In this document: in pieces, positions 1 through 13,900 of the stretch
Numbering within the stretch: position 1 is the first letter of the stretch
How the letters are laid out: every line of letters begins with the position of its first letter
Assembly: GCA_907165065.1 (NCBI GenBank)
Contig: OU015539.1
Span: 13,298,816 to 13,362,815, forward strand
DNA length: 64,000 nucleotides
Reading direction: 5' to 3'
Source of the DNA: Caprimulgus europaeus
Taxonomy: Eukaryota; Chordata; Aves; Caprimulgiformes; Caprimulgidae
Notes under the pieces: model-generated
What the model saw: only the letters and a program-made list of their open reading frames with translations
Databases searched by the model: none
What the model was told of the DNA's origin: nothing
Made by a program: the position numbers and the translations under genes

Positions 1-3000
1 ACGCTATTTCTTTACACAAAAACATCAAGTTAAAAAAAGATGTTTTGAAAGTCCAGTGAAGAAATCCCATTTCGTCCTGAAATCCTTTCTGAAACATTGT
101 AAATGTACATAATGAAGCTCTCAGTAGCAATTATTCACTTGGAAGCTGTCACTCAACTGTCACCATGACAACAACAAAAACCTTTTCACGCCTAGAGAAG
201 ACAATAGGAATTTTAATTACTGTCATTCATCCTCTGACAGTCTGAGTGAAACAAAGCTCTACTCTAAAAAAAACCAAAAAACCCCAACAATTTAAGATTT
301 CAAGTATAGTACAATTTTTCCTCTCAAACATCCTGCTCTTCATAATTTTTCCCCCATTTAGATTTCACACTTGCTATTTACCAAACACTTTGGTGAATAT
401 GAATTTCAGGGTAGCTGGCAGAATTCTTTCCATGTCAATGGAGAGTAAGTTTTTTAAGTCACCTCAGTAGGCAAACGTTTATCAGAGACCAACTTGTCCA
501 AGCCAGTATCGCCAGAGACTGGTTAACTGGAGGCAAAGCTGTGGGCAAGGAATCTCGTGTCCCTTCCAATTGTTCCCAAGAGCATGTAAAATTTTAGTCT
601 TGGGGAAAATCCAAGCCAATTCTAAGTGCTGCTGGGGGTTTTCCAAAAACAATATTCTAGGTGCTGTTAAAAAAAATAAAAAAAAATTAAAAAAAATTAA
701 AAACCATCCTGTTTTGGATCCTGCAGATTCTTAAACATAAATCCCTAATTTGACAGGGCTATTCATTAGTCTCAGTGTGCATAAACAGTCCTGGAGATTA
801 GAAAGTATTTTCAGTTCCCTGATAGAAATACACAAGGGGATAAAAAGAGGAGCACTTGGTGGTAATTTTTCTCCATGCTACCACAAAACACAGACTACAG
901 GAGTTATTTCGTATATACAGACAGCAATGTTTTTCTCTAACGAATTGGCAAATGGATACAGCTTGACAATCTCATAATTTGCCATTATTTGTAGTTGTCC
1001 TCTTGTCAGACAATAATATTCAAAGTACATTTGGAACATTAAGTTAGATCATGGAACAAAGGAAAAAATATTTATCTCTTTGCCTAAATCCACCATGACA
1101 TGTCCTATCAGGAAATGTAAAAATAGTATACAAATACGGTATAGTAACCAACTGGAAATGCAGTTAGATTGCCCAGGCACAAAATTTTTTCTTTTGATAT
1201 TAAGGACATTTGTTTACACCACAAGTAAAAAAACCAAAAACAAATAACCAAAAAACCAAACACTAAACTACTTGGCATGTAAGTTGACATTATGCAAATA
1301 AATTCATATAGAATACATGCTATACTGATCAGTGAAGTGTTAGGATTCTTCCTCCTGTGTTTTCTAATCATGCATACCTATTTGAAATTAACAGTTGCAT
1401 TCAGACAGATTCTTAAGTATTCACAGATGCCAAAAAGTCATTCTGTTATACATCTATATGTATATTTACAGAGATAGAAATGAGTGCCATCTTCACAGAA
1501 TATGTGAATAGATGATATTTTTAATATCTTGCTTGATAATAAACAACAAAAGTTGTTTACAAAAAACAACAAAAAAAGAGTAAGGCACAATGAATGAGAA
1601 CTAATTCAAATTCTCCAGGATGTGAAGTCTAGAGGAACATTTTAAGCACAGACTAGAGCCAGCATAATGAACTGCAATATGAAGACCAAAACAAAGCAAC
1701 AAAAGAAAAGCACAAAGAAACAAAGACAATTTTCTTATTCTGATATTACTAGATGTCCTGAATAGGAAATATGGATTCAATCTAGAAAAACACTACTGGT
1801 GAAAGAGTTCTAAAATAAATTCAAGAAGGACACTTGGAAAGCAATGATACTGCAAAGTTTCAAGTTCAATGGGGAGAACAAAAACACATGTTGAATAGAG
1901 TGAGAAAGAGTAAGCTTTTATTGATCAGTAAGTTCTTCACATCAATGAGAAGGCATGGAGAATTATTGATCTCTTTAAAGTAAAAAAGACAACAGGAAAC
2001 TCAAAATTTTGTGAGGAATCATGGAACTGAGCATTTGAGGAATTACAGTCTGAACCAAACATGGAGCTTCACCAATATCACAAATATTTACAGAGCCTGA
2101 TCAATATTACCGAAAGCACAGCACTGAAGTGAAGTACTTCAAGTATTGCAGAAGCCTCAAATCTGTCTAGAGAGAACATCCCAAGAACTTTTTCGCAGGA
2201 AGTGATCTAAACCACTGCTGAGTGGTTACAAGACCACAGACGGTGTAAAAGAACAGTACATGTTAAACATTCCACAGCTATTAGATATAGTACATTAAAA
2301 AAAATCTCATCTCAGTATTTAATTTCCTATGCAGCTGAATGATTTGGTTTGTTATTTTTTCTAAATCAAGGGCATAATTTCTATTGTCATCCAGAATTTA
2401 TTAAGACACTCAATCCAGCAGCAAAGGACAAAAGGTAGAGTTGACTATTCTCAGAAAATATGTGCATATTTTTCTACAAAAAAAGAATGTCCTTCTATGA
2501 AGAGTTAGTGTTGAATTAGTTATTACTGCAAGGGCAAGAAGCAGTAGAGAGTCAAAGCCCTTTATTTCCAAGTATTGTTCCAAATCATGACCAAGCAACC
2601 CTGAGTGCTGATTGCCTTTCCAAAATGCACCATTTAACAATGGCAGGCTTATTCACACAACTTAGCAAGCACTATAGACAGAATGCTCTAAATCAGCACC
2701 AAAATCAATCAATCAATCTGGCATATATATTAGTTAGAATAATCAACTAAATAAAAATCTGTAGCATTAACAATATGTATTTATATTGTTTAAACCAATC
2801 ACACTATAGAAGAGAATGATCAAAACCTCCAGAGGCTTTATCACCAACACTCATTTAAATTCAATTTCCTACAGGAACCAAATGACTCAGGGGGACCAAT
2901 GGAATTATATACATCAATACATTGAATCCAGATTGGGTTGACAAAGACAGTAAATCACTAACACAGAGTGCCTGAATAGAGGTTTTTATGAAATATTAAT

Positions 3001-6000
3001 GTAATCAATCATTATCACAAAAGCCTCAAGTGATATCAACTGCCAGTATCGCTAGAGGAAGCCAAGCCTTTTTAAGAAGTGTCAGAACCAGCTATTTGTC
3101 TTACAGTCGATCACTCATGGCTGTGCTTATTAGGGAGACATACAGAGATGTGCCAGTGACTCCTGTTACAGCACACCTGATCTGCTAAAACGCAATGGAC
3201 TCCACTTCAGCAATGGCTGAGATTTTCTACTGCGGTAGAACAACAAAAAGATCAGAATTCAAGATGAACAATCCATCCACACTGTGATAGTGGTTTTAGA
3301 GTTATATCTTTAGATGTAACCATTAAAATGGTAATAAAATTAACAAGATTTATACACACATGTGCACACATATATCATAGCTGTATTTTCCTTTCGGTAC
3401 TAAAATTTGTTCCTGCGTTATTTAAAGCTTAGCCAGTATTACAAGTCAGGTGAGAAAGAAATGATCTTAGCTCCACGGAGATTTGCTATACCTTTAATTA
3501 ACTGATAATGAAGCATTCCTGCAAGTCAGATCTAAAATAAAGGAATAAGCTTTCATCCTGCCAACTACCTAATTATTAGCTTCAATAATTCTAAACATTT
3601 TGCTGGCTATGTTCAGTACTTTTACTTGCACCTTAATCATATATCGTCTACATAATACATAAAAGGGACAAGAAGAATTATTTCCTTACTGCAATCTTTG
3701 GCTTTCCTCTGTTCTGGGAAACAGACCTCATCTATTAGCAATATCTAATTACATTTGTGCTCTACAACACTTTTATGTTGGGTTCTTTATATTTTAAAGT
3801 TTCTTTATAAAATTATGATGTAATGGAAGCCAGTATCAACTATTAACATGCACTCACAATAATAAACTAAAAAAAAAAAAAAGCACCAGTAAGTAATTCT
3901 AATTTTATTTGTTGAATTATAAAGCCCTCATACTTGGTAATTCACCAAATCCTACAAACGCTGCAATTTGCACTATGCACAGAACCATTTAACTTCTGTT
4001 GTATCAGAAAGAAAAACACTCAGAAAGTTCCTAGTGGTTACCCAGTGACTGCACACACTTTTGCTGTCAGATTAGACTCCCATGTGTTATTACACACTAG
4101 CACCAAAACCCAGTGATCCAAACAGGCAGTAAACAGACTACACATTCTTTGAAACATATTCACAGGGCACTGGTACTTTGCAAAATAAAACTGGTTTACA
4201 TGTAACAAAAATAAGACTAAATTATTACCAGTTTCATTAAAAAAGAAAAAAAATCCTAAGAAAAACAATAGGTGATCAACTTGGATGGGAAGTACGATAG
4301 TACAGAGATTTAGGAGGCAGGGACACAACTGTAATTTCTTCTTCAAACACCATTTGTGTTATCGCTTCTGCGCTCCCCACTTGGGCAGCGTTTTTCCAGA
4401 AGAGTTCAAGAGGATGCCTGCGTAGGCAAACACCCAATTACCAATCACATCTGAACAAGGCAACAGTTATGGGGTTTTTTGTGAAAATATTAATTGAAGT
4501 CCATGCAGCAGCTTTATCATTGTCTGATATGAAGACGGCAAAAGACTCCGCTGTTCTAGAGGCGTCTCCTACTTTCTGCCTTTTATCACCAAACAAAACT
4601 TCCTCAGCTTCTGGATGTGTGAGACTTCTCCACACAAGAACACAGCAATACGTGCAAGTGAGTGCATCAGGACCTGGGTGGGCCCCGTCATGACAACTCT
4701 GAATCCAGAAAAAAATCGACAGCTGAAAGGAATCAACAGATGCCGATTGGAAACAAATGATGGCATTTCAAGCTGAAAAGGATGGCCTTCGCACTGAGTA
4801 CTCATGGCTGTTTGCATACGTCTGACTTCCAAGTTTTAAAGATAGACTGACAGTAGTATAACAGCCCAGTAAAAGTAACTCGTACATTCAAACTAGTTTC
4901 TGCAGATTTATATGGGACAATTCATGCCATATGAGTTTATGAATTTGCTCTAAAGCAGTTTTCCTCTCCACTGCCCAGAAAGGGAAGCTTTCTTTGAAAA
5001 AACTAATTCAACCATCTGGGTTACATTTCTCAACTTGAACCACAAAAATTTGCACAATCCACGGTGCCTGCAGCTAGCTCCAGCGAAGGTTACCAATATT
5101 TCATCAGATTTCTATGAACTATACAAACATTTACAGCTCGGATCCAAGACACATGTCCTAACACTTACAGATCTCCAAATCAGTGCACTAACAACGATCA
5201 ACAGATTAACTACGATCACTCCACCAAAAAAGTTCTGGCTAGTATTCAAGATGGGCTTAATCATGCAAACATGATGCAATGAGAAGCTGAATAAACTGTC
5301 AAGAAAAACAAACAGCATGAGGATATTCACAACTGGAAAAACAAGCAAAGAGGCAACAGTTTAAAAATAACAGAGCAGAGAATGGATTCATGTATTGGGA
5401 TACAACTAATTAACAGAACCAGCAGCAACAGCATTGCTTTAAAAAACCTAAGCCCAAATGCTTATTGCAGTTCCTGACCCATCCAGCACTGCAGCAGAAA
5501 AGAAATACTCCAACTCACTACATATCTCTAATGCTTCTAACTTCTAATAATTCACAGTCATAACACAAAAAACAGAGAATATGGACATGTAATTGTGAAC
5601 TTTGATAAACCATACTCAAGTTTAAGCTGAATCTCAAAAGAGCAGAGAATATGTTAGAAGACTATATGAATATACATTAATATTAGTAAACAACACAGGA
5701 AGTTCCTTTCACAGTAAGTAGACCACGCAAACTTACTAAGTACAAACATCCAATAGCTGAGTTGTTAGGAAAATTTAGGTCTCAAAACATGTAAAATTAT
5801 GACACTTAGGCAACTGAGGTTTTCAGAATAGCTTGTGCTTAAAAATAAGGGGCTTATCTTTAGGAGCTTTTAGCATCTGAAATGCAGCAAATCATGACCC
5901 AGCAGGGTGAGAGTGGGCAGAGAAGAATACAGAGAGAAAGCACAATGGAATGAAATCAAGGCTCATGGTGCAGAGCAATAGAAAATTTTATATTAGCAAA

Positions 6001-9000
6001 TCCACTGCAGATTTGCCTCATGTTTTCAGCACATAACAGGCCCATCAGACAGCAGCAATAAATCCACAGAAGAAAAACATTCTGTCAGTGAAGGAACTGA
6101 AAAGACTTTTAGTAGGTATTCACAGATCAGTGCTGCTTTTCCTCAATTGGAACAATTCTGAATTGTGAACTGAGATTTTAGTATTACAAGTTGACACAGG
6201 TCACGTACTAAATATTTGGCATTTTATCCATCTATGGTAACACAGTGCAGGGAGGAAATAAACCTGTCTGTAAGATTGCCACATGAACAGCCAGAATAGG
6301 AACAAAAACATGCTTGCACCTTTCCCCATCCAAAAGCTATATCAACACTTGCTGCTGTTCTTCAGACATCACAGACCAGCTCACAAAAGCTGAACTTAAA
6401 ACAACAGAAGTATCTTGTGGACACAATCAAAAATCATTCTAATTAGAATCCAGTTGACCTGCAAGACAATATACATACATTTCTCTAATAGATATACACA
6501 TGCTGACTTTTCATTAGTGTGAACAATTTACAACAGAAGCTCTTGTGAACAACGTTCCTGGATCTCTGACATCACCTGGAGCCCATCTTCTCCCATCACT
6601 CCAAGAGAAGACAAAGAAGGCACAATTAAAAGATTCCACAATTATGGGTAATGCTCCAAGTTCATCTTTTAATTCCCTTCAGGCAACTTATATAGCAATG
6701 GAAAAGACAGAACAGCTGTAGGAAAACGAAGGGAAATACTCTAGCTTTTACCCAAAATGGGACAGGAGGAGGGAGGGAAATCAACAAAAGCCAAAACAGG
6801 CTGAGAAAGACATAACAAATACATTTTCAGAACAGTAATAAGTGAGTAATTACTCTGACATACCAAGAGTTACAAAGTCTGTAAAGCAGGACATATTTCA
6901 AATCTAGAAATCTTACCTAGTCAACAGCAGACAAGCGTAAAGCAAATAATTTTTAAAGCCACATTTGAATAGACTTTAAATAGAGAGAGTAGCCTGGTAA
7001 GAAACAAGAGTGGGGACAGAGCTAATGACATGCCTTAAAACTAGAAAGACAAGCTTGAACTTGATGCAGTTTAACAGGAGAGCCAAGAAACGGATTTTTT
7101 TAAATGGATGATGTTATTTAAAGCAGTAGGTAAAATGTGGCTAACATGGGAATAAGGAAGAGGAGGGACAGTGCTACAGAGCTCTAAGAAGTTAGAGTAA
7201 CCCTGCAGAGACAAGGTCTCTAGTAACAGGAGGCTCTGTAAATCCTACAGGAACAGGGACAGGTGCTCTGCATTTTAGGGAAAGGGTCAACAAAGTGCAG
7301 GCACAGTTGCAATTCGAAGAGTAGAAGACCAGAGACATGGTCCCACTTCAGGAGAAGGCAGTAGCCACAGGGAAGAGAGAACTAACATCAGTAATGTCTG
7401 CCACAGCAAGCAGAACTTCACAGTACAACATCCAAGAGCTTCCAAGGAAAGAGGCTAGTGCACAATGATGTCTGAAAATGACACGGGTCTTAATTTCTGA
7501 GAAAGCACTCAGTGCCATCTGCTTTGTCACTTGGGGCAAGTCATATCCCAGACAAATCTGCCAAGGAAGCAGCATGCTTATGTAGTGCCCTGGCACCCTC
7601 CCCACATGAGGCCAGGATCTCAGCCATGACAAACTTCTCCACTGTAATTATTTGTCTGCAGAGCAGATGATTATTCCTTACCTAAAGTTACGAGTAAATG
7701 AAACCTCTTGGAGGAGCTGAAGATCTGATGTACATTTTGAAGAGGCTAGCACCATCAGCATTATCTGCATTGCAGTCATCTCAGCAGAGTGCAGAGGCAC
7801 TCACATGCCAACAGGACTGACCTGTTTCAAATAAGTGTCTTCAATTTCAGATGGCTCTCCTCAGCATATGAGAAACTAGTAATCTATTTTCTGCAAAAAA
7901 TCTAAAAATGGAATATATAAGTATCCACTTACTAAGTGTTCAAATTTATGCTCATTTTCTGCAGGAAGGTGTCCTTCAAATGAATTGCAGGACTCATGAA
8001 ACTACATTAACAATGTCATAAATCATATACCTGCCAAAATAAATATAAGCTACAGCCTATCTGAATAGATACCATCTATATTCAGCAATTTGTTATAATT
8101 CAAATACTAACTGACACTTATTCAAATTTTAATACAAATCACTATATTGGTTATAATTTTCCTATAGTTAATTGTTTTAAAAATAACTTTTAAGCTTCTG
8201 CAACACCCTCATTTCTGATTTAATAAGTTTTGAGTTTGCATAAAGAAGAAGCTTGCAAATGTATGCCTTACAAATTTTCTTCCAGTGCTTCAACTTTTTT
8301 TCTCCAAACCAAATTGTAACAAATTCCTAGTTTACATTTCTCAAATTATCAACTAAAAGCTGTGCAAACCAGGACCATTTTTAGGACCATCCTTTAAACT
8401 GCACCATTTATTGCAAGTCAATGCTTCCTTCATGTATAACAGCATTTCTCTCTAGGCTCAATCTCCAAGCCACGAAGTTAGATTCCATATTTATTTTCAA
8501 AACCAATATATTAAGAGCATAAACTCTCATCATTATAAGATGGTTCTTTGATGTACATTTTGCTCCATAACCCAGACCCCGAAACACACCAAGTAAATCT
8601 CAGAAAACCTCCAGACACATCCCTGTAAAGATTTTTAAAGGATCTAAGAGGTATCCAGGCAGCTTCAGCTCTAAGAGAAGCAAGCACAGTGTAAATCTAC
8701 TGAACTCAGAACTACGATAATTCCTTAACTTAATTCCTTAAGTAGATTACTCAAAATGATTGAGTAGTAGCAGAAATGGTAACAGAAAGAAAAAAAACTA
8801 AGCTGAATTCTGGACACTCATAATCACTGAAGAAATCAAGTTAGTGAATATTTATACCAACAGAGCAATTGTGTTTCGGAACACACGCATGCACAAATTC
8901 CTCCAAAGCAACAGAAATATTGCACAACGTTCCAAAAATAAAGAAACAAGCCACCCTTCCATGCCAAAATCCTCAGAATAATGAAAGTACAAAAGGTTTT

Positions 9001-10900
9001 ACATCTGAATCTCTAGGTACACTAGACATTTTCCTTTTTTTATAATGCGGAGTATGTTAGAAAATAGCTGTTAAGAAGAAAGTATCACAGAACTTGTTGT
9101 AACTGGTTCTGCTGGCCAAATATCCATGTCATTAGGAGAACTACAATTACATTTCTGTGCATAAGAGCCTGAAATACCAGATATGACAAAATAAACAAAA
9201 AGAGATATTCAAAGTTTCAGTCTGAATTAGAAAAATAAGTACTCCACATCAGAGCTACTGCTTTGCTTCATACACCATTTATACTTTTGTCTCCTCTTAA
9301 GGACTCCCAATAGAGAATTTTATCATAATGCTCACATTTTTCCTCAGAGTTTCCTCTTTTCCGACAGGATGATTTATAATGAATTGCTGCAATCTGCCAC
9401 GGATTCATCTGATTACACCCTCACCAGCAAGTGTAACCCAAACCACGCTAGGAATGCGGAAAGAGGCGTGCGGAGCCAGAAGTGACACACGTGCCTAAAG
9501 AAGGCAATACCCAATGGAACTCCACACAGGAGAAACTCACAGTGTACCACTGCCAACAGCTTCACACGTGCTCGGTGTAACGCTGGGACAGCACTGACAT
9601 GCTGCTGGTTTCACAGCTGGTGCTGTGGATCACAAGGGAGCCATGTGTGGGACTGCATCGGTCTACTGGTCACTCACACAGAGCTGAGGCTTTTCACTTC
9701 CAGTTCAGATATGACAAGATAGGGAAGATTAAAAAGCAAAAACAAAAAAAACCCAGAGTGAGGCAAAAAGAGGGATGGGAGGAGGCAAGAGGTAGGAGAT
9801 AAGAAAGAGAAGAGACTTCCTTTAACAGAGGCATTTGGTGAGAAAAGCATTCTTACCCAGCCCCACTTTTCCAAGGAAGCAACCAAGGAAAGCCGCCCAG
9901 GAACCACAACACCAGCCCACACCTTAACCAACACCTCTCACTCACTATTTTGTGCTCGTATCTTCTGAACAGAATTTAGAGATGGTGATCTTGCAACCTG
10001 CCTTGTCTTTAACTGTTTTCCTATCATTTTGTCTTCTCAGAGAGCAGTCTGTACTTAAGATTTATTCCCTGCAAGCAAAACTCATGTTCAATCTTGCTTA
10101 ATGAGTTACTTTTTATTATGTGAAGCTTTTTAATGCGTTGTTTGTTCTGTCAAGCCCAAATAACTGCTGACATTCTAATCATAAGGCTCCTTGGAAAAAA
10201 AGAAGGGAGCGAGGGAGGAGCGTTGCTTTACATTTGCCTGTAAAGCAATTATATAATGTTTACACCATTTTAATATAAAAATAGTCTGCCTACATTTTAA
10301 ATATTGCAGAGGATAAAATATATAGAACTGTGATCTTCAGATTTTTATTGTTGCCTCCCTTACTTAAATCTGAATTATATTCCTTTTAAGACCTAAAGGA
10401 GATAGCTAGTGATAGCAGCACCAGTGTTTTTCACTAGTTCTTCCCAAATCCTGAAAAAGGAATTATTCATCTGAAAAGCAGAGACTGATCTCCCTCTCCA
10501 AATACGAAAGCTACATTTTATTGTAGGTATATGTAAAAATCAAATTCTACAGGGAATCAGCTTCTAAAGCCAGTTCAGAATTAGCACACCATGTTCTTGC
10601 ATACATTTTGTCAATTTTGTCAAAATCTCTGCCTCCCCTTTCTCCTCCTCTTCTCCCTACAGGGAAAAGGGCACAGCTCTGAACCAACAAAGAACGAAAA
10701 TACAGGGAGTTTTGCTGAACTGCTTTAGTTATTCCAAGAAAAAGGCAGCTGTAAATCCCTGTCATATACATACATACCACTGAATATTCAGAACAGCAAT
10801 ATTAAATAGTTCCTCAGGACTTTGGTTTACATCAGTAATCAAGCAATATTTTAATATATTTTTGTTGTTCTTGATTACTATTTGCCTGACCTTCTTATTT
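1..10900. other. Intron segment without genes (left end)
   Basis: AT-rich intronic DNA with chance reading frames no longer than about 100 codons. It contains a 14-A run at 3869-3882 and the (AATC)4 repeat. A slightly GC-richer stretch lies near 9410-9620, with two CACGTG E-boxes (about 9488 and 9565). I see no exon, RNA gene or clear transposon. Confidence 0.7.
2703..2718 (+). repeat. (AATC)4 microsatellite
   Basis: Four exact copies of AATC within intronic sequence. Confidence 0.9.
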
Positions 10901-10921
10901 CTCAAACATTTTGGTTTAACT

Positions 10922-10963
10922 AAACTTGTCAGATTATGTTACAAACTTGTCAGATTAAGCTAC
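10922..10963 (+). repeat. Two tandem copies of a 21-bp unit
   Basis: The unit begins AAACTTGTCAGATTA and ends AC. The two copies abut exactly and differ at only a few bases near their 3' ends. This is a recent local duplication. Confidence 0.9.
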
Positions 10964-13900
10964 ATAGAAAACTCTGAAATTGTTTTGTTTCTTTAAAAGC
11001 ACTCACTGTCTCCTAACGTTCTACAACATGCAGGTAATTAAAATTTATTACTCGCTCTAAAATACAGCAGCTTTTTTTTTTTTAATTTAAGAAATGGATG
11101 CCAATTAAAGATCAATATTTGAAGTGGGCAACAGCTCTCTCCTCAATGGAAAAGCAGCAGCTTAATGCTGCAAGATCTCTTTTCTTTCCACAATTAAGCA
11201 CTGTCAGTTTGTTGCTTAGTTTCAATTATAATAGCTTATTTCCAATATCGCCATGACTGGATGGGATCTGCGTTACTGCATTTGTAATCAACTGCACAGA
11301 TGCAATTAACTCACCTCAAATTCAAAATTACAAGTTTTCACTCTCCCCTTCTAGATATCTATTTATTTTTTTCCTTTTCTTTTTTAGGAGACAGAAAAAG
11401 TATAATAGCATGTGAGATTCTGAGGAAGTCTTGGTCTGGACAGTACCCTTTTCTTGTGAATATGGTTTCCATCAACCTCCATAGAAGATGACATTCCAGT
11501 ATTACAAAGGGCTGCAGAAGGTTCTGCTACTGGTTAGGCCAAAGGACTATGACAGCCCTGGTAAACCCTAAAAACCGTTTTGCAACTTTGAAGGTAACTA
11601 CTGAAAATTGTAAGATCTCTCAACTATGCAGAACACCCCTGTCTTGACCCCTGTGCATCTGTGTCAGAATCGAGATTCTTAGGAAGAGTATGGCAGTCCA
11701 CCAGCAGAACTCCAACTACATTACAGGAACAGCAGTAACTGCTCCACAGCGGAGACAGGGCTGGGTTTTGTACCATCTCACATTTCTGTGTGAGGCGAGA
11801 AATGTAACTCCTCCTACACAAAATTGGTTTTGAATGTGTATTTTTGAGGCAACCAAAAGCAATGACAGTTTTCTAAAATGGCTACAATCTGCTGATATCC
11901 CAGCAGAGCTGAAAGCTCTGGCTTCCCTTGTCAAACATGGCTAGGATACTAGATCTTTTCCTTTTCTCTTTGCCAAAGAAAATCTCGTAAGGGTTACCAT
12001 CATCTCCTCTAGCAGCCCAAAGCAATGATAAATAGCAATTGTTCTTAGAAAAAAGGTCTCTTGCCATACCAGGGTAAATGGGAAAGAGACATGAGCACAG
12101 CCTTTGCAAGCTCTGCCAGAGAAAACTCTGTTCTTAATCTCTACTGATTAAGCTTATGGAAATCAAAGCATTATCAGCATATTTTCAAAGACTTTTGAAC
12201 AGACTTCCTTGTACACTATATGATATGTGAAAGAAAACTAACATTACAACACTAAGCAGGTGAAAAAATGCAAGCTACCTGGCTAATGCCATTCTAGTTG
12301 CTCTAAGATGGCACATAGCAGGTTTACTTGCATGCTTTGGCTGCCATTTAAAGTTTAACCACCAGTGCTAATTTTACATTTGCTGCTACTTATCTTAAAA
12401 TACAGGAATCACAGATGGTAATATTTTCTTTGAATTTCTACATTAGATTTCAAATCTGTAAAAAAACAGATGATTAAAGTTGATAAATTACTCGAGGAAG
12501 TGTTTTTCAATCACATGGAGTATTTTCTACCACTAGTATCTAGATCAGATCTCTTATGTTGTGCCATAAAAGAAACGACAAGAAATTTGTTAGCAATCTC
12601 AACATAAACTGTATTAATCTGTACATTTCATCCAAATGTGGAAAAGCTCCCAAGAAACTTCAATTCCGAATTGCATGGATACCAAAAATGAGCTACAAGA
12701 TGGCTCAAAAACACGGTCCCCAAGACCAACTCCCGATTTCTCCAATTCTGTAATTCACAGCCAACCAAGAGACCAGGCCACCCTCAGTGACCTCGTTTTG
12801 AAGACTGTATCTCAGTCATCTCCAAGATAAAGTACAATGGCCCCAGCAATCTTTAGAAAACCATAAATGAACAAAACAGCGACTGCACACTCCTCCAGAC
12901 CAGGCTATCATCAATACTTCAAACCACATTTTACACAAAAATATCATACCAAAACTGTCATTCCTTATGTGCAACAGAAAACACAAGCCATTCCAAATGC
13001 TATGCAATTCCAATTACAATTCTAATTTCTAGAAAATCAAACTTGTCTACACAAAAGACAAAGTTTCCTGAAGACAGAGCTTTTCCAGAACTCTGTTCAA
13101 GACTTTTTTGCCATCCCTGATGCAAACCATATTAGATTAATGTCTCTGCCAACATACAAACTTAACATAATGTATACTAACCCTACCCACTCTACAGAGA
13201 TCACAAACTAATTATGATAAACAGCAGTCTCACTGCCTGTTTATTTTACTGGAAAATGTTCACTCACCAGAATACAACAACTACAGTGGAATAAAAATCC
13301 TAATTCAGTCCTGTCTCCGTAAGGTATATTACTCTCCAGACAGAAACAGACGTATGTTACTGTTGTGAAGGAAAATTCTGCACTGAGGATGAGCTTTAAA
13401 ATGACTGCAAGAATACTACTTTCACATAGTTGGAGCTGTCAAGTTATCAAGTGGTTGCACAAAACATAAAAAATTTCTCTTTATAGGCACTGGAACAAAA
13501 ACAGAGTCACAAAATTGGAATGACTTAGTGATGAAAGGAAATAAATCCATCCAATTCTACATACACAACATAGGATTTAAAGAGCTTGGTTGCATACCAC
13601 AGAACCTAATTATCTTATCTGAAAATTATTAAACACAGGCTATGCAGAATAACTATTTAAAAACTTGTAAGAAACAGAGAGCGGATAATTAAAAAACAAA
13701 ATGCAGTTAAACAACAGGGATCCAAAAGTTCAGGAACTTCAACCTACCTCTTTTCACAACAGAAAAGTGAAGACTTGGAATTCACGCACCAGACCTTCAT
13801 TCTGTCCAGAAGGTCAGTGTGGAAACCAGGGAGATGTGTGGTAGGTTCTGGTTGTTTTAATTTTAGGGGGCAGGAGTGAAACACTGTGCATTTGACTAAG

